Shown piece by piece: positions 1 to 14,741 of a stretch of DNA of 64,000 bases. The stretch's first letter is position 1. Every line of letters starts with the position of its first letter. The position numbers and the translations under genes are program-made. Origin of the DNA: Archegozetes longisetosus (taxonomy: Eukaryota; Arthropoda; Arachnida; Sarcoptiformes; Trhypochthoniidae); the NCBI GenBank assembly GCA_018873245.2, contig JAEMBT020000002.1, positions 12,274,001-12,338,000 of the forward strand, read 5' to 3'. The notes beneath the pieces are model-generated. The model was not told the origin of the DNA. It saw only the letters and a list, made by a program, of their open reading frames with translations, and ran no database searches.

Positions 1-3000
1 AAACTGTTTATATGCAACATTATTTTTATTGATTTAGTTTAATCCAGAAAAATATAATTTAAATAAAGTTTAAAATGAAAAACAGCTATTCATAAGTCTG
101 CAAATTGTGATGATCTATTGCGCGAACGCTTGAATTAACTTTTGTGTTGTAATAGGAACTTGTACTGATATTTCACTTTCTGATTCATTAGAAAACGTGT
201 TAAGCGTTAATAACTATTGAAAACTAAAGTCAATCAATCAAAACTAGTTTATCGTATTATTGAATTATCATAAATTGCATATTAAGTTGTTTCCTTATTA
301 AGATGTTTCCGTATTAAGCCGCTTAATCATTAAGTTGTTATCTTATTTGAACAGCTTAATAGGAGAATTGTTTTTTGAAGCATGCGTAGTATTCACGGCC
401 TAATTAGGAAACTGTTTAATATGCAACTTATGATATAATCCTGTACAGTATCAGTAATTCATCTCTAAATTTTTTTATTCATTGCATGTGTATTGCTCTC
501 AAGGGATAGGAAATATTTCTATAAACTACTAAAAAGCAAATATCAAAATATATTGCGGAATAGCGACAGTCGTTAACCAGAAATAATTTGCTATCTCAAT
601 GTCATAATGTATTGCTTAATGTTGGAGCGAAAATGATTTTTCAATTCATCAAAAATACATCAATACATTAGCGTTGATGGACGCTACAACACTCTGGCAT
701 AAATAACATTTATCTATTGCAGCGAAGAGACTTAGAATGTCTGATTGGTTGCAATTCTTCAGAATGTTGATAGGATTAATGCAGGCAATTGTCATTAATA
801 TATTCATGCCATGCAAAAGAGTTGCTTCTCTACTATCACTCAATGATCACAAATATGAATTCACTTTCTTGTGTTTTTTTATTTTCCTAATCATAACTTT
901 CTGACTAACTCAAACTGAAGCAATAATTCAAAAGTCAACCCATAAGAGATTTGGCATAATTGCACAACCGAGCAGTTTGTTTGCACACTTAAAGTTATGC
1001 GTTGAACATATGCAATGCATCTAAAAACAAAAAAGTCCAAAACCATCAAAAAGCATATGGAAAACAGTTCATTTCCCTAAATGCAAAACTTTCTTGTTTT
1101 TTATTCTCATACACAAAATTCCAGCATCAAATTCAGCACAATTTAATGGATTTGAAGTCGATTTGATGCAGTTCTTGTACCACTGAATAAGGCCTAATGG
1201 TATAAACCACTAGCTCTGCATAAAATGCAAAGTTTAACTTAAGAAATTCATTTCAGTTAAATTCCCTTCTCATGTATTACTCTTATTAAAGAAAAATGCA
1301 ACTTTTATAAAGTTAAAGTTTGCATATCATTTTATGCACTAATCTAACGAACTTCAACATGAAAATGAAATAAAGGCTTCACTTTTATCAATGAAAGTTA
1401 TGAGCCTTTCAGCATAAATAACAAAAAAGTTATAATAAAGAAAAAATCTGAAGTAGAAATAAAAGATAATTCAAGCCATTACTGTTAAGTAGAATTGAAA
1501 AATAAAAGCACATAATTTCAGCTAATGATCCTTCTCTTGAAATTCAAGATTTCGGTTGCCAGCTATCAGGCTTGGTCCCAAATTTTCAAGTTAAAAAAAC
1601 TTTTAATTCCAAACACGAGGATTTGCTTTAAAATAACATTGACTTTCCAAGTTATCAGAATTGTTAGATTAATCAAATTTTCCGTTATTCTCTAAACAAT
1701 ACAGTGTTTAGATCTTCAAAGCGATTTTAAAGTTATTTGTATAATGGTAAACGCTTAGCTCTTAATTTTCCATTCCTTATGTTACAAAACATTAATAAGC
1801 TTGAAAAAATAGTAATTACTATAAGTTCTAAATGAAAGATTCGGGCTATTTAACGTCTGTGATTCAAAAATTGAAGTAGAAATGTCAGAGTTGAGCAGAA
1901 GATCGGCAGCCGGATTCAACATACTATTATATTCGAACAAAATCGATCAACCCAGATAACTTTTGCTCTAATACTCTAAAATTTATATTATTCTACCAAA
2001 ATTTAATGTTAAATAAGTATTAAGTTAACAAAAATGAATTTGTATAATGATCGAACAATTTTCAAAATTTGTCTAATGAAGAATCATATTTTGGCATAAA
2101 ATTAAGTTATGATGATTTCAATATATTCCGAACTGAAATTTTTAAAAGATCAATGATAAATAGAAGAAAAGATAATAGGAAAAATTAACAACGAATTAGT
2201 AACAACGCGTTTGAAAAGTTTAAAATTGATGAAAAATGTATTGCATAAAAAATAAGAGAATGACATAAAACCTATCAACTAATTGTATTTTAAACATCTA
2301 TTATTATTAATAATAATTACTCTTATCTTGAGGCTCTACTATAAAAAAGTTAAAACCGATGTCACGAACAATCATTTTAAATTATTGATAAACTTGAATT
2401 GATTAAATTGAAAAGACCTGTTTAGAGAGTGCAAATGGATTCCTAACAAAAACAACAGACTTCATAATACCTAAATCATTACTATTAGTGTTATATTCTT
2501 ATTGTTTTTTAAACAAAAAGAAACAGCAAATTTCAACATCTAATAAATCATCTCAAATGTAGTGTACTTCACACTAATAAGTGAAAAGTAAAGAAAAAGT
2601 AAAACACGAGAATAATGAAACGTTTCATCATTGAAATTGTTACACCATCTTTTATGCCAAGCTTTTTATTGATATAAAACTTAATTTATCTCTTATGAAT
2701 AATAAAATAAACTATATGCAAACTATTTTCGGATCGATTCAACTGAAACCTATACTCGTCCTAATACTAGATTATAAAACTTAATTAAAAGACTAAGTTT
2801 TTTCTCAGGCAATTAAATGCAATATTGTTATGCTTTCATTAAAATTTATATTCGCTTCCTTATAATTAAACAGGAATATACTTTAAAAGACCAGTTTTAT
2901 GGCAAAGTTTTCGACTTTGTGTAAGAAATTGTCAAATATGATGTATTAAGTGTTTTATATTTGATTAAAGCCTATATTGATTGTATTTTTTAATCGAGAT

Positions 3001-3626
3001 CTTGTGACTTAAATCAATGAAAGATTGAGGTTTCAATTCTGAAAGAAATAAGCCTTAGCTTTGGTACAATCAATAGTATATAATTTGAATTTAGCGCTAA
3101 ATTCGTCGTAAGAGGCATGTGAGCAAACATGTGGTCTACGAATGATCGAAACTCGTTTCAAACTGAGTGTACGAGTGTCTGGTTTTGCCGTATCTTTACA
3201 TTGACTCAAATAAAACTCATGTCTGGTTCTGTTTCTATATACCAGTCCTTCACTGTTAAACCATTACTATCTGGTATATAACTCGTATGCGCTACAATTT
3301 TTATGAAACAATTCCAAATGCAATACAATCTCTCATACTATAATTGATTCAATTCGACTTAGAGTTATAGCAAAAGCTGATGCACACCTCTAGTCATTTG
3401 TAGACCTCTACAATATATCTAATAGTACCAAAGCTGACTCTTTCATAATTGTTGTGTCGAATTCAAAACAACACATTGTTTTTAAACTTAAATTCTAATT
3501 AATTGTATAAATCATTTGAGACAAATATTTGTTACCGGTTTCTGTCAATCAGATTATCAGTGCTTTCAGTTCGAAAATAGTCATCGAATATAATAAGTGA
3601 ATAAATAAATATAAAAGTGGTCAATA
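1..3626. other. Non-coding AT-rich flank
   Basis: No exon-like open frame with a recognisable protein was found on either strand. The only ORF above 60 codons (649-843, minus) has no family resemblance. The stretch holds AT-rich sequence with small palindromes, for example an 18-bp perfect palindrome of ATT/AAT units at 2300-2317. The last part before 3627 should contain the promoter and 5' UTR of RPB11, but no convincing TATA box or initiator could be assigned. Confidence 0.6.
2300..2317. repeat. 18-bp perfect palindrome (ATT/AAT)
   Basis: ATTATTATT is followed directly by its reverse complement AATAATAAT. It is probably a by-product of trinucleotide repeat sequence in an AT-rich region. 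No function is inferred. Confidence 0.6.
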
Positions 3627-4919
3627 ATGAACGCTCCGCCGGCTTTCGAATCATTTCTTCTGTTTGAAGGCGAAAAAAAGTCAGTTTTCTTTTCAAAACA
3701 ATTTAAAATAACTTCATTTAACTCATGTTTTTTTCATTTTGTTTATTAATAGGATAGCAATAGAAAAGGACACAAAAGTGCCGAATGCGGCCATTTTTAC
3801 GGTCCAGAAAGAAGATCACACTTTAGGAAATATGATAAGAATGTATAGTATCTTTCAATAAATTATAATTTACTTGATATTTTTCTTTTTTCTTATTTTT
3901 TATCAACTAAATGATTAATGATTAGGCCATGAGCTTTTCGGCTTTTCTTCGAAGCTAATTCTTAGTTTCCATAGAAGTTGGTTCAAATCCTTGTAAAGAC
4001 AAGCCTCTTAGACTTTAACGTTATTTTCGTTCAATTCTACTCTCAAAAGTTATACTCAAACATAATGATAACTCATTTAATAAATAATTTATTACCAAAT
4101 TCTATGTAAGAGTCAGATTTAATCTTATTTCAGGATTTCATAAAACTTTAAATACTATTCCATTTATGTATTTATCCTTAAGAATGAGTTTTAATCAATA
4201 ACGACTGTCTTTGATTTAAAGCTGTTTAGGATATACTTTTGCATTGCTTTAACTCGTTTTTAAGTGCGAATCGCTCGCATCAAATCTTGATCTGTTATAG
4301 TGATTAACAAATATTTGGTCTTATGTTCAGTGTTTATTATTTACGATAATTTATTAATTAATTGATTCTATCGTCAATTTACGAGCATATTTTATATGCG
4401 ATAAATTATTGCATTATTGCATTTTTAATTATTTCGGCAATCAATAGTTTGTAATTTTATATAATAATTTACATAAGTTTCATATAAGATTTTGGCAAAA
4501 AGTTGAATAACTATTAGACCATTTTGAATATAATAAGAAATAACTAATGTCTTCCATAATTATTGTTTGAAATGAAGGCAACTCCTAAAAGATCCTCAGG
4601 TATTGTTCGCTGGCTATAAAGTGCCGCATCCGTTGACACATGAGTTCGTACTCCGTGTTCAAACAACTGCGGACTATTCGCCACAAGAAGCTTTGATGAA
4701 TGCTATCACAGACTTGATAAGTGAACTCTCACTCCTTGAGGAACGGTTTCGGGTAATCATCAATTATAAAAATTTATATAAAATTTTCTTAATCGATAAT
4801 TAATAGCCTTGCATTTTGATAAATCATTAAACTTTTATTTTTGCTTTTATTTCTTATGCTTTTGTTTTTTTTTGATCACTTAGGAGGCCGTACGTGAAAG
4901 ACTAGAAGGAAACGATTAA
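3627..4919 (+). CDS. POLR2J: RNA polymerase II subunit RPB11
   Basis: Small core subunit of RNA polymerase II. It pairs with RPB3 as the eukaryotic counterpart of the bacterial alpha dimer and acts in the nucleus. Exons: 3627-3679, 3753-3842, 4578-4752 and 4884-4919, all with GT-AG introns (73, 735 and 131 bp) and consistent phases. The product is 117 aa, the same length as the human subunit. It opens with [18 protein letters not shown], continues with the RPB11/AC19 dimerisation motif (KEDHTLGN) and then the conserved stretches [18 protein letters not shown] and [15 protein letters not shown]. Human has IKS where this protein has IRM at the exon 2/3 junction, and the short tail [11 protein letters not shown] diverges, as is usual for this family. 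The ATG is fixed by the conserved N-terminus. The call is very secure; the exact donor of exon 2 is slightly less so. Confidence 0.97.
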
Positions 4920-5203
4920 TTGAGTGTTAAGCACAAAATCATTTTTTTACTGTTGGACATAGTGTTAAAAACAACATTTACATGTGTTTCAATTTCAGTT
5001 CGCTTTCTTTTGTTGTTCAAAGACCATGTTCTTAGTTTGTATTATAACTTATTAAACAATTTTCATGCCAAACATTTTCTAGTATTGATTTTTTAACATT
5101 GAATTCATACTGTACATCAAGTTTTATGAGAATTTCTTCAAACTAGAAGTTCTGATATATCCTCAAACTGCAAAATTTTAATTCGATGTAAATTGAAATC
5201 AAA

Positions 5204-5225
5204 AATAAAACTTCAAATGAATAAA
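5204..5225 (+). terminator. Candidate poly(A) signals for RPB11
   Basis: Two AATAAA hexamers (5204-5209 and 5220-5225) lie 285-300 bp after the RPB11 stop. In AT-rich DNA the hexamer is common by chance, so this is a position-based guess. Confidence 0.3.
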
Positions 5226-8200
5226 GAATTAATTCGCTTTTAACAAACTGGAATTGAATTATCATTTCATTAATTTTTCTTCAATTAATGTATCATTTTA
5301 TAAGTCTGTCGAGTAAAAATAAATTATATGTTCGACAAAATCTATTTATAACTCATAAAATACTTGTTTTAGGAAGTTCAATAGTAACTAATAAATATTT
5401 AATGTAGAAATGACTACAAATTCAATTCGCTCTCAACGATAATAAAATACTTTTAATAAACATAGAGATGAAACCTATAAGATTCACATATGGTATAACT
5501 TGAGCTATAATTTTAGTTAATTTTCTTTGCAAAACTTCGCAAGCAATTCAAATGAAGCCAAACCCCTTTTAATTGAAGTTTAAGGCGAAACTTTTACTTT
5601 TTACAACGAGAATAACAATTTGGCTTAATTTTAATTTATGGATTCAATCTTACACTTAAGTCTTAAAGTAGTCATACCTCTATCGTGAACTTGTATTTAA
5701 TGCAATTTGAGCTTAATAAATTTACATATATTCAATACTAATTAAAAACTGATTCCTATCACTCTTCGAGAGTTAGTTAGTTTATCTGATCAAATTAATT
5801 AATTCCATTTTTGTAACAAGCCATTTTACTTAATATTAATCCAAGTAAAACTTTATTTTATTAACTCAATAATGATTTCAAGAGAATTAAAAACGATTAA
5901 AATCAATTTTGCATACTTTGTCTCATAGTCTATGATTCCATAAACCATAATCATAGTCAATTTAATTAATATTGGATTTAGCCGAACTGATTCTTAAGGT
6001 TAAAAACGAAATTTGTTGCTTTGTTTAAATGAAAAGCGATTTGTCGCTCCAGCTATGATTTAAAGCGATAGTGAACAAATTGATATTGTAACGAGTTTTA
6101 CGCATAGAACTGTTTGTATATTGCATAGAACGCTTCCAAAAAATCAATTGTATATAACTTGATATATCTCAAAATTTCAAGGTTTAGGTCAATCGATATC
6201 ACCCTACAAGTACTGTAAAAGTTAAGTTATATCCGATTCATATGCTAGAACCGAACCATAAAAAACTAATTTCGTATTCCGTAACTGATATTCCTTTACT
6301 TTTTATGCTTTTATGTTTTATTTTAATACACTTCTATTTAATTTGAAGATATCTCTCCTAATGGAATCCGTTTTTCTATTAAAAAAGTGTTCTATAGATT
6401 AGAAAAAAGTATTGATCACTTTTTCAACTGCAGTCTAGCATCTTTCGCGCCTACAATTGAAACACTAATAAAATATCTTAAAAACTTATAATTGTATTTT
6501 TGTAGTAAATTTATACCTTATTCATCCAAAAGAAAGATTTTATCAAAAGTTAAATGAATCCTATCGGTAATGTTGGCTGGCGTTCAAACCAGAATAACTG
6601 CAATATAAGCTCGAAAATTAAAAGATATATTCTATTGAGTCCACTTAACTACAGCTTGAGTTATTGTTATTAAACTTAATTTTGTGCTTATAGACAGCCA
6701 AACATCTAATTTAAACTGAACTTATGTCAGATTAGAAGAATAATTTAAAATGGCGTCAAACTTTTAATTTTCTTAGCATTAAAGAGTTTACTGATTAATT
6801 TTCTCAAGTTTTATGATTAATGGTTGCCAGACTTGTGAGTAAAACCCACATCAACTTCTTTGCAATTTTAATTTGCACGAAATAAGCTTTCTTTGAAAAA
6901 TTGAACAATTTTGGATAGGAGTTTAGAAGCATGAAATTCAGTGTTTTAAGTAACTATTTCAAGAATAACACTCATACAATCATGACGCTATGGGTCACAT
7001 TTGAAAGATAATTGACAAATTTGCATAAATTTGAATCATTTTTATCTCAGGAGCAGTCATTAAAATATATGTTTGATCGCATAGGCTCAGGTGATAATTA
7101 ACTTATTAAGAAATTAATGACAGACTAATGAACTCTAATGTAGTAGAATTCATACAAAATTATGTGATTTGTTGCCATTTGCGTTTATTATTGTGTGTCA
7201 TTTACAACTATTCCATTATTATTTCTAACTTTACAACAATAATCATTCAAAGTGAATATCTGTGTAAAACATTTCAGTTATTTTTATTTTTGACAGCTTA
7301 TCATGTATTAAGTCATTTAAATCATTTTAAAAGGTTAGATTTGATTCAAATTTATGGCTTAATGAATTGAGATATCAAACTAGATAAACATTAAATTATT
7401 TATTTAAAATTCAAATATTTTGAAGTATTTGGAACAAAATCGCACAATTGACCAAATACTTTAGATATTATTTTTGAAGCAATAGCCTTAACTTAAACTC
7501 TATCCCATTAAATGATTGCAAAGAAAAACAAATTTTCCGTATCATTATAAAATCTAACTTTTAAGTAGGGTTTGTCCCGTCAAACTAACTCGTAAGTGAA
7601 GAACGGATTCAACTATTTTGCAACCTTCAAACATTAAGCAAATCAATATTAAAAAGCTAGATCCTATTGACAATAGGACGTGATTCATTGTTAAGAAACT
7701 ACTTTATGCTTCTTAAGTATTGATGCAGTTTATCTCATTTTTTAGTAGGAATTGCTCATAGCTTATGACTTAAACAGATACCACTTAATCTTTACTGAAT
7801 TGGAGCGCGATTTACAGCAATACTCGTAGAGGGAATCGATCTAAAACTAAAATCAGTTTGTTATAATGCATCCGACAAATTCATTTACTAAGGAATATAT
7901 TTTTGATTATTGCGAAACATTCACATTAGAAACAAGCACTTAGAATGATTGACTTACCATACACATTATACCAGTGAATGATTCGAAATTTTGAGCAATA
8001 TTTCCAAATGAGTAAGCAATAACTTGTTATTTCTCTTTTGCTCAAATTTATTTTTGTCGTGTTTCATTACTTTGTACTTTTCTTAGTATAAATGAATTCA
8101 GTTGTACATTCTGACAATTAATTATGAGTTTGTTGTTAATTAATGATATTTTAAATGTCTTATCGGTTTGTAATCAAAACTATATTTGCAAAGTCATGCA

Positions 8201-11200
8201 AAACTAGTTACTCATTGAGCCAGACTTTTCTATGTTCTAAAATGATTGGTTTTTGTCCTTTTGGCATAAACTTCTAGAGTAATAATGAGATACAAAGACT
8301 AGACTTTGAACATAATTTCGTAACATGAGAAACACAGTATAAATCAGATGAAGATCTAGTTTAACATAAATTACTTGAGTTTATTTTTCGAGGTGATCGT
8401 CAACAATTATCAATAATCAGATGATCCTTAAGTTACTCAAATAAAAAACATTTTTCTTTATTGCCATTTTTGTCCATCAAATCACAAGTTTTCTCATCTC
8501 TCATTGTTTTTAAAAACTTCATTATTTAAAAAACTTGTAAATCAAATAAATAAGAACATTATACGGTTGAAAACTTATTAATCCGCGATAGCAACAAGAT
8601 AAAGGCCTTTACTGTGCTAGTATCCCTGTGATGAGCATCAATTTGTCACTAAATTTGCTTTGGCTGTTATATTGAATATTCTATAGGTTATTGATATATT
8701 ATGGTTTGATAGAAAGCACCAACCACAGCGCATCACTTCTGGTTGCTTTCGTTGATTATGAAGTTTTTGAGCGTGTACTCTGATTAAACAGTTATAAAAA
8801 CTTGGATCAATCGTCTAAAGTGAAAAAAATGAAAACTGGTTTTTCTATTTGAATGTAATAAATTAAGCTTCTATTAAAGGGTTTTTGCTCCTGAATATGA
8901 ATCATTGATTGCAATCAACTTGTTTTTTCTTGAGAATAAAATTAATATTCCCAACTTATCTGAAGTACAGTTTATGACATAGACTTATGGCTTCTAATAA
9001 ACCACAGCACAATAGTAATAATGATTTATTTGAATTGAGAATGACAGAAACTGTAATGTTTTCAATATAACAAATATAGACATGAATTGACGCAACAACA
9101 AGAAAACAGAATTAAGAACTAGATTTTTTAATTGTCAAATTTATAGTTTGAATTGATTTGGAAGTTAGTGGTTCATTAATTAAAAGCCTTCTAAATTACG
9201 TTGTGATAGGAGCGCATAGAAGTGGACTTTGACTCTTCTCAGATCGATAAGATCTAAAAAAAGAAATATATTAGCATTCTTTAGGTAACGAAAACAAAAA
9301 ATTTTAAAGTAATGTTGCGTTTTAGAAATGTCAACCGACGTCCTTCTCGATAAAGAGCCAGTTCAAAAAGCATCAAAAATAAAATTAATTTAACTTAAAT
9401 AAAAGAAGAGTCGGAATATAAAATTTTTTATGTCGTATAAAGTAGTGGTCGTGTTTTGAATAACTCTTAAATCTAATGATTCATGCGGTCATTTCTTTTT
9501 TGTGGTCTTTCTAATTCCGAGGTATTCTTTGCATTCATTTGAATTTTACAAAATATTTTTTATGAGACACATACTTCAAATTGAGGTATAGTTTTGCGGT
9601 TCATGAGCCATACCCATAATTACCTCAAAATAGTACTGAATTGACTGATAAAAACTTTTTTTGAATCTACTTAATTGATGTTTACTTTAAAGAAACTTTA
9701 TATATAAGATAAATAGATTTTGAGTTGTATTAATGCAATCGTAATTAGCTAAATGTTTAGAAATTGTTTCAATTAATGTTATGGTAGAGGGCAAAACGTT
9801 TCAATTTTTGAAAAGTTATGCAACTAATTGTTGACCTAGAAGTGCTCTAGGCATCCATAGCTGTACTAAATTTGTATTAATTAGAATTAGTTTATTGTTC
9901 ATGATAGTTTATAGCAATTATAATTTTGATACTGTCTTAAAGTTAAACTTGGAGCAATAAAAGTTCATGTTATATAATATTTCAAACACTTTCCGAATAA
10001 TCTTCGAAAATATTGGTTGATAAAACAATGATTCAATAATACTATTGAGGAAGCAGCTACCTGAACAAAATTGATAGATATATATACTTATGTATAAACC
10101 ATTGGCAGCAAACGATTAGGCTAATATATCTATAGTATCGATCCATTCAAAATGAATTAAGTTTTACAAAACATTAATATGAATGAGTTCTATAAATAGA
10201 TAAGCTTTAACAGATGCAAGTTAATGGTGAACTTTTCAATATTAATCAAAATGGTTATAATTATGAACATTTGTAAAACTACAGAACAGTCATTCTATAT
10301 AATTGTATAGAATTGTATAGTCTACTTTGTTCAGACAATTGTTTGTTGAACAGTACTAGCATGAAATGCACAATTAATTCGAATCTAACAGTTAGAATCA
10401 ACATTTAAAGTGTACAGAGATAGTAGCGACATCTTTAACTATTACTTCAAAATTATAAAGCTTGCATAGATAATCACAAATGAAGGGTAGTGTCTCTTAT
10501 AATAGCCACCAGATCGAGACCTCTTCAGTGTACCTAAACTCAAATTTAAGTTTATAAGAAATTCGAACTAATTATCATTTCATTTGATAGAACTATACAA
10601 TAAGATAATTTTTAAATGAAAGCTTAACCAATGAGGGGCCAGAGGAGCCATGATCTCCTCAAAAGTTTCTGAGAATGATAACTTCCAACTTATATTATTT
10701 TCTAAAACTTGAATTATTTGTGATTTTTTAAATAGATTAAATAGCTTAATTTTCTATTATATGAACATATGGCAAATGTAAGGAACCTAATTTTATTATC
10801 TAAAGAAAATGAGCTCCAAATATTTAAGAAAATTAGCATAGATATTAATTATACTACAATTATTCAATTGAACGTCTACTTGGTAAAAACTTCTATATTG
10901 TATAAGTTTTATATACTTAAAAGTAACTATTCAGTTGCAAATAAAATTACAATATAATCTGTATGAAAGAGATTCAGCTTGACTATGAAATATGGGCATT
11001 GTTTCAAGTAACCCTCTATAATATCCATTATTATATAGCCCTAGCTTAACTGAAAACATGAACATGCTTTGAGACAATACTGTCCACGTTCCTTAGTAAA
11101 TTCAGGGATTCTTGCAATCTGAACGACCAAAATTTAAGCATACTAGCAATGGTTTGAGCATTCGAATATTTGGCTACCTCAGCTCAAATACCATGGCCAC

Positions 11201-14200
11201 GGTGCTTGAATTTTAAATTGAATGAAATGTAAATTTCACATTGATAAACGTATTTGAATTTCACAATAACCTTTTCAATTCAAATCTCAAAATCAGCCAA
11301 CTCATTCGAATTTTGTAAGTCTCTTGCCCAAATTTTAAGATTAGTTCAGTGATGTTCGCAATTAAAAAGCTTGAAAAATCTTTAGAAACTGACTAGTGCA
11401 TGACTTTTGCAATCGGTTTTTTGCCAAATTCTATCTTTTAAACGTTTTATAAATTGTGTTAATGCGTATATTCCAGAGTTAGAGCTCTAAAGTTCAGATA
11501 ATGTTATATTAATCAATTAACACAATTATACATTTTTCTTTCGAATAGTTTCATTGATTTTTTATATTCGTTAAGTTTATCCGATTAAAATTAAGCTTTA
11601 ATTTGTAAATTCAATTTTGTATTGAGTCAAATGAACATAAAAAAGGGTGTAATGCGAACATTAAAACGAAGTCGAGGGCAACTTTTCAAAGTTAGAATTC
11701 TATCACACCTCTTATAGTCAACATCAAAGCTATTTGGAATTCAAGATGATTTATCTTAAAGATTGTCGATTAATAAATGTGTTTACAGCAAAGAAAGATA
11801 AAAATTGATAGAACATAATTGTAAGATTTCATAACTGTTTTGAATAAATTAAGGGTATAAATGCTACTTGGCATTCAGAATAAAACAAAGTTTGTTTTAA
11901 ATTAATTGTGAGTTTTTCAAGATAGAATTACATTTGAAACTGAGAAATTCGCTATTCATCTGACAAATCAACTTTATAAATGGTTTGAAACACAGCAAAC
12001 TGAAAGTAAAATGGATTTGATGTAGGAGTCAATATTTAAAGTAATACTAATTTGTAACCATCGAAACTTAGACAAGAGATAAAGGGGTCAATATTTTCTA
12101 TGACCAAATGTAGAAAAGTGTTGAAACCATTGTTTATATAACTCAAAATTGTGGTTCAACGCTTACTCTTAAGCAATCAGATCAACTGTATGTTAAAAGT
12201 CCTTAGGGATTCAACATTTATGAAAGTTCAGAGAATGCGTTTTATTTTTTTTAATAGTCTGTAATATCTTAAAAGTTTTTTTTCAATATTGAATAGCTGT
12301 GATTAAAATTTATTTCTCGAAAAATTTTAGTAAATTCATGTTTATCTGTAACTTTAGGGTAAAATAAGAATTTAGATTCAACCTATGCTCTAATGAATTT
12401 TATGAAAAGCATTTAATGATAACTATTTAAAGGCCGTTCTTATTTCACAATTGTATGCTTTGCTAACTTCAAAGTTATCAAAAGTATCGTATACTGCAGT
12501 ATCAGCAATTGCTTTTAATCTTTTTAGGAAAGTTAGCACAAATGTATTCCACACTCAACGGGTCTCATGTATTTTCAACAATTTTGTTTTTAAATCTTAA
12601 AAATACAAAAATAATCTTTTGGTGCAGCTTTTGTGGAAACTTTGTGATCCAGCAAAACAGTCGAATCATTTACATTATTATAGTAATTGAACATTCGGAC
12701 AAGAACTTCTCGATAGTTTGACACTCGTTTCTTTGAATACTTGTGATCAACATTACGTGTTTAATGATAATTATAGCATTGGTTTGTTTTGTCTTGAGGA
12801 CAGAAAATTAAAAATAGCTAATTTAACGATATTCGACTGAAGGTCAACTTCATAATTTTAAGACAGTGTTTAGCAACTAAAATTTATGCTTTGATTCGCA
12901 TTTTTAAAATGTACTTTTCAAATATTTTAAATTGCTTAACAAAATCGATTTATTACTTGATTGTTTTAGAAAATGAAATGAGAAAGCTTGGCAACAATAT
13001 TTTGTTCGTAAGTTTAGTTCTGAAAAATAACGAGAACCTTATTAGTTAAACTCCTGTTAATGCATTCTAAGTAAAGCACACTTTTAATTATGTAAAAATT
13101 TGTTCACAGTAAAAGCATTTTCCGGACTCACTATGCTTTCAGACTAACCGTTGTGTTGATATTTCAAGTTCAAGATAAATCCCTGTATTTCGCTCTGCTG
13201 ACTCATAAAGTCACTTTTAATGAATTCAATTGAATTAATCGTAAAATAAAATGATTTTATCAAAAATAATTAAATTCTATTCAAGATATGCATCACTTTT
13301 GATCTTTGTTTTTCAAGCAGAACCAAATTGATTTATCTTCTTATTTTTATTATTTGAAAGATTAAATAGTTAAGCAGCATTATATAACTTTTATAAAATG
13401 CAGCAAAATATTTATCTGAGTCAGTTTGAACTCATTAATTCATTATAACTGTACATGTATTGTGTCGTTTTGATAATCACTTTATGATAATTCGATGCTT
13501 TTGCAATTACATTACAGAACAAGTTTTAAAATAATAAATAATCTCGATTTATTGATAGCCTTGACTATTTCCTCTAAATTGTCGATTTGTAATCGGCATA
13601 TCAAAAATGTAGTCATGATTAGTCGTCGATTCTTACTAAACTTTTCAAACATTTAATTAATGAATTAACTTATGTTTAACTTTCAAATAGCATTGATTGG
13701 ATTACAATTTTAAAGTTGTCTCAACTTAAATCTTTAAAAAAATGTTGATTAATATTTGAGAACAAAAACTTTTGCTCCAATTTGGGAGTGTTGAAGGTTA
13801 GGGAAGTTACTTGCTAAGAGTTTAATACGATTGTTACCCACATAGCCATGGAGTTTGTAGTGCTTTGACAAACTTCTTAAATGCGCCCTTCGACCAATTG
13901 TTACACAAACTCACATTTTGCTTTTCTCCTCAGATTTATATAGCCAAAAGGTATTCAATTAATTCGAACCCCACCCTTGAAAGTGCCTGAAAAACCAGAG
14001 AACGAACAATAGTGTCTCTTATGTGGTGCTTCGAGATACCGACCAAAGAAACATAGTTTGCTTGGAACAACACACGCAATGCGGAAGCGTTAAAACAGAG
14101 AACACATATTAGTGTGAGTGATGTTGGCATGTGATCTCACAAATACATTTAAGTCTTGTATAGTGTATAGCCTGCGGTCAACTGGAAAACCTGGTATAGA

Positions 14201-14711
14201 GCTCGCGATGAGGAGTCCTAACAAACCTCATGTTCTTCTATGATATGCGTTCAGGTCTAGGTCACCATAACAGGCTCTCTAACCATTCAAAAGCGTTTAT
14301 ACAAACACACACTCCAATTGGATTCGAAATTCGCTGGAGCATTCAGCTTAAACAATTTGCTTAAATCTTAAAACTATATTAAATTTAACTCTAATTCACA
14401 GAAAGTTCATATATGTGTCTAACTGTGAATTGAACGATCATTTAATTTTTTAAGGAAAAATAAAACTTCATTACTGTGTGCTTTACATCCGTATTGCTTC
14501 GAACTTAAGTGAACTTATTTTGCAGCTTTAATTGGGTAAGAGCTTGTTTTATTTTTATTTCTCTATCGATTTCAAATGATTCTAATTTTTTTGTTTACTG
14601 AGTTGATTGAGCAAAAATCTTTTTAACAGCTTTAGAAACATTTTTCATTCTTTAATCATCCAATAAGTGCATATAAAATTAGTTGTCGACAATTTTTTGT
14701 TTTGTCTGAAG

Positions 14712-14741
14712 ATTTTATGAAAAACAAGATTTTCATAAAAT
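14712..14741. repeat. 12-bp perfect hairpin
   Basis: ATTTTATGAAAA (14712-14723) is followed, after a 6-base spacer, by its exact reverse complement (14730-14741). It stands alone in the desert, with no T-run or gene next to it. It could be the trace of a small foldback element or simply chance in AT-rich sequence. Confidence 0.6.

Noticed and set aside
3925-4010. tRNA-like B-box (GGTTCAAATCC at about 3980) in RPB11 intron 2
   Set aside because: The flanking bases do not form a 5-bp T stem, and no matching acceptor stem or anticodon arm could be drawn. At most it is a decayed tRNA-derived repeat.
13930-14290. Less AT-rich block in the desert, considered as 5S rRNA or a transposon
   Set aside because: No 5S consensus, terminal repeats or coding similarity could be found.
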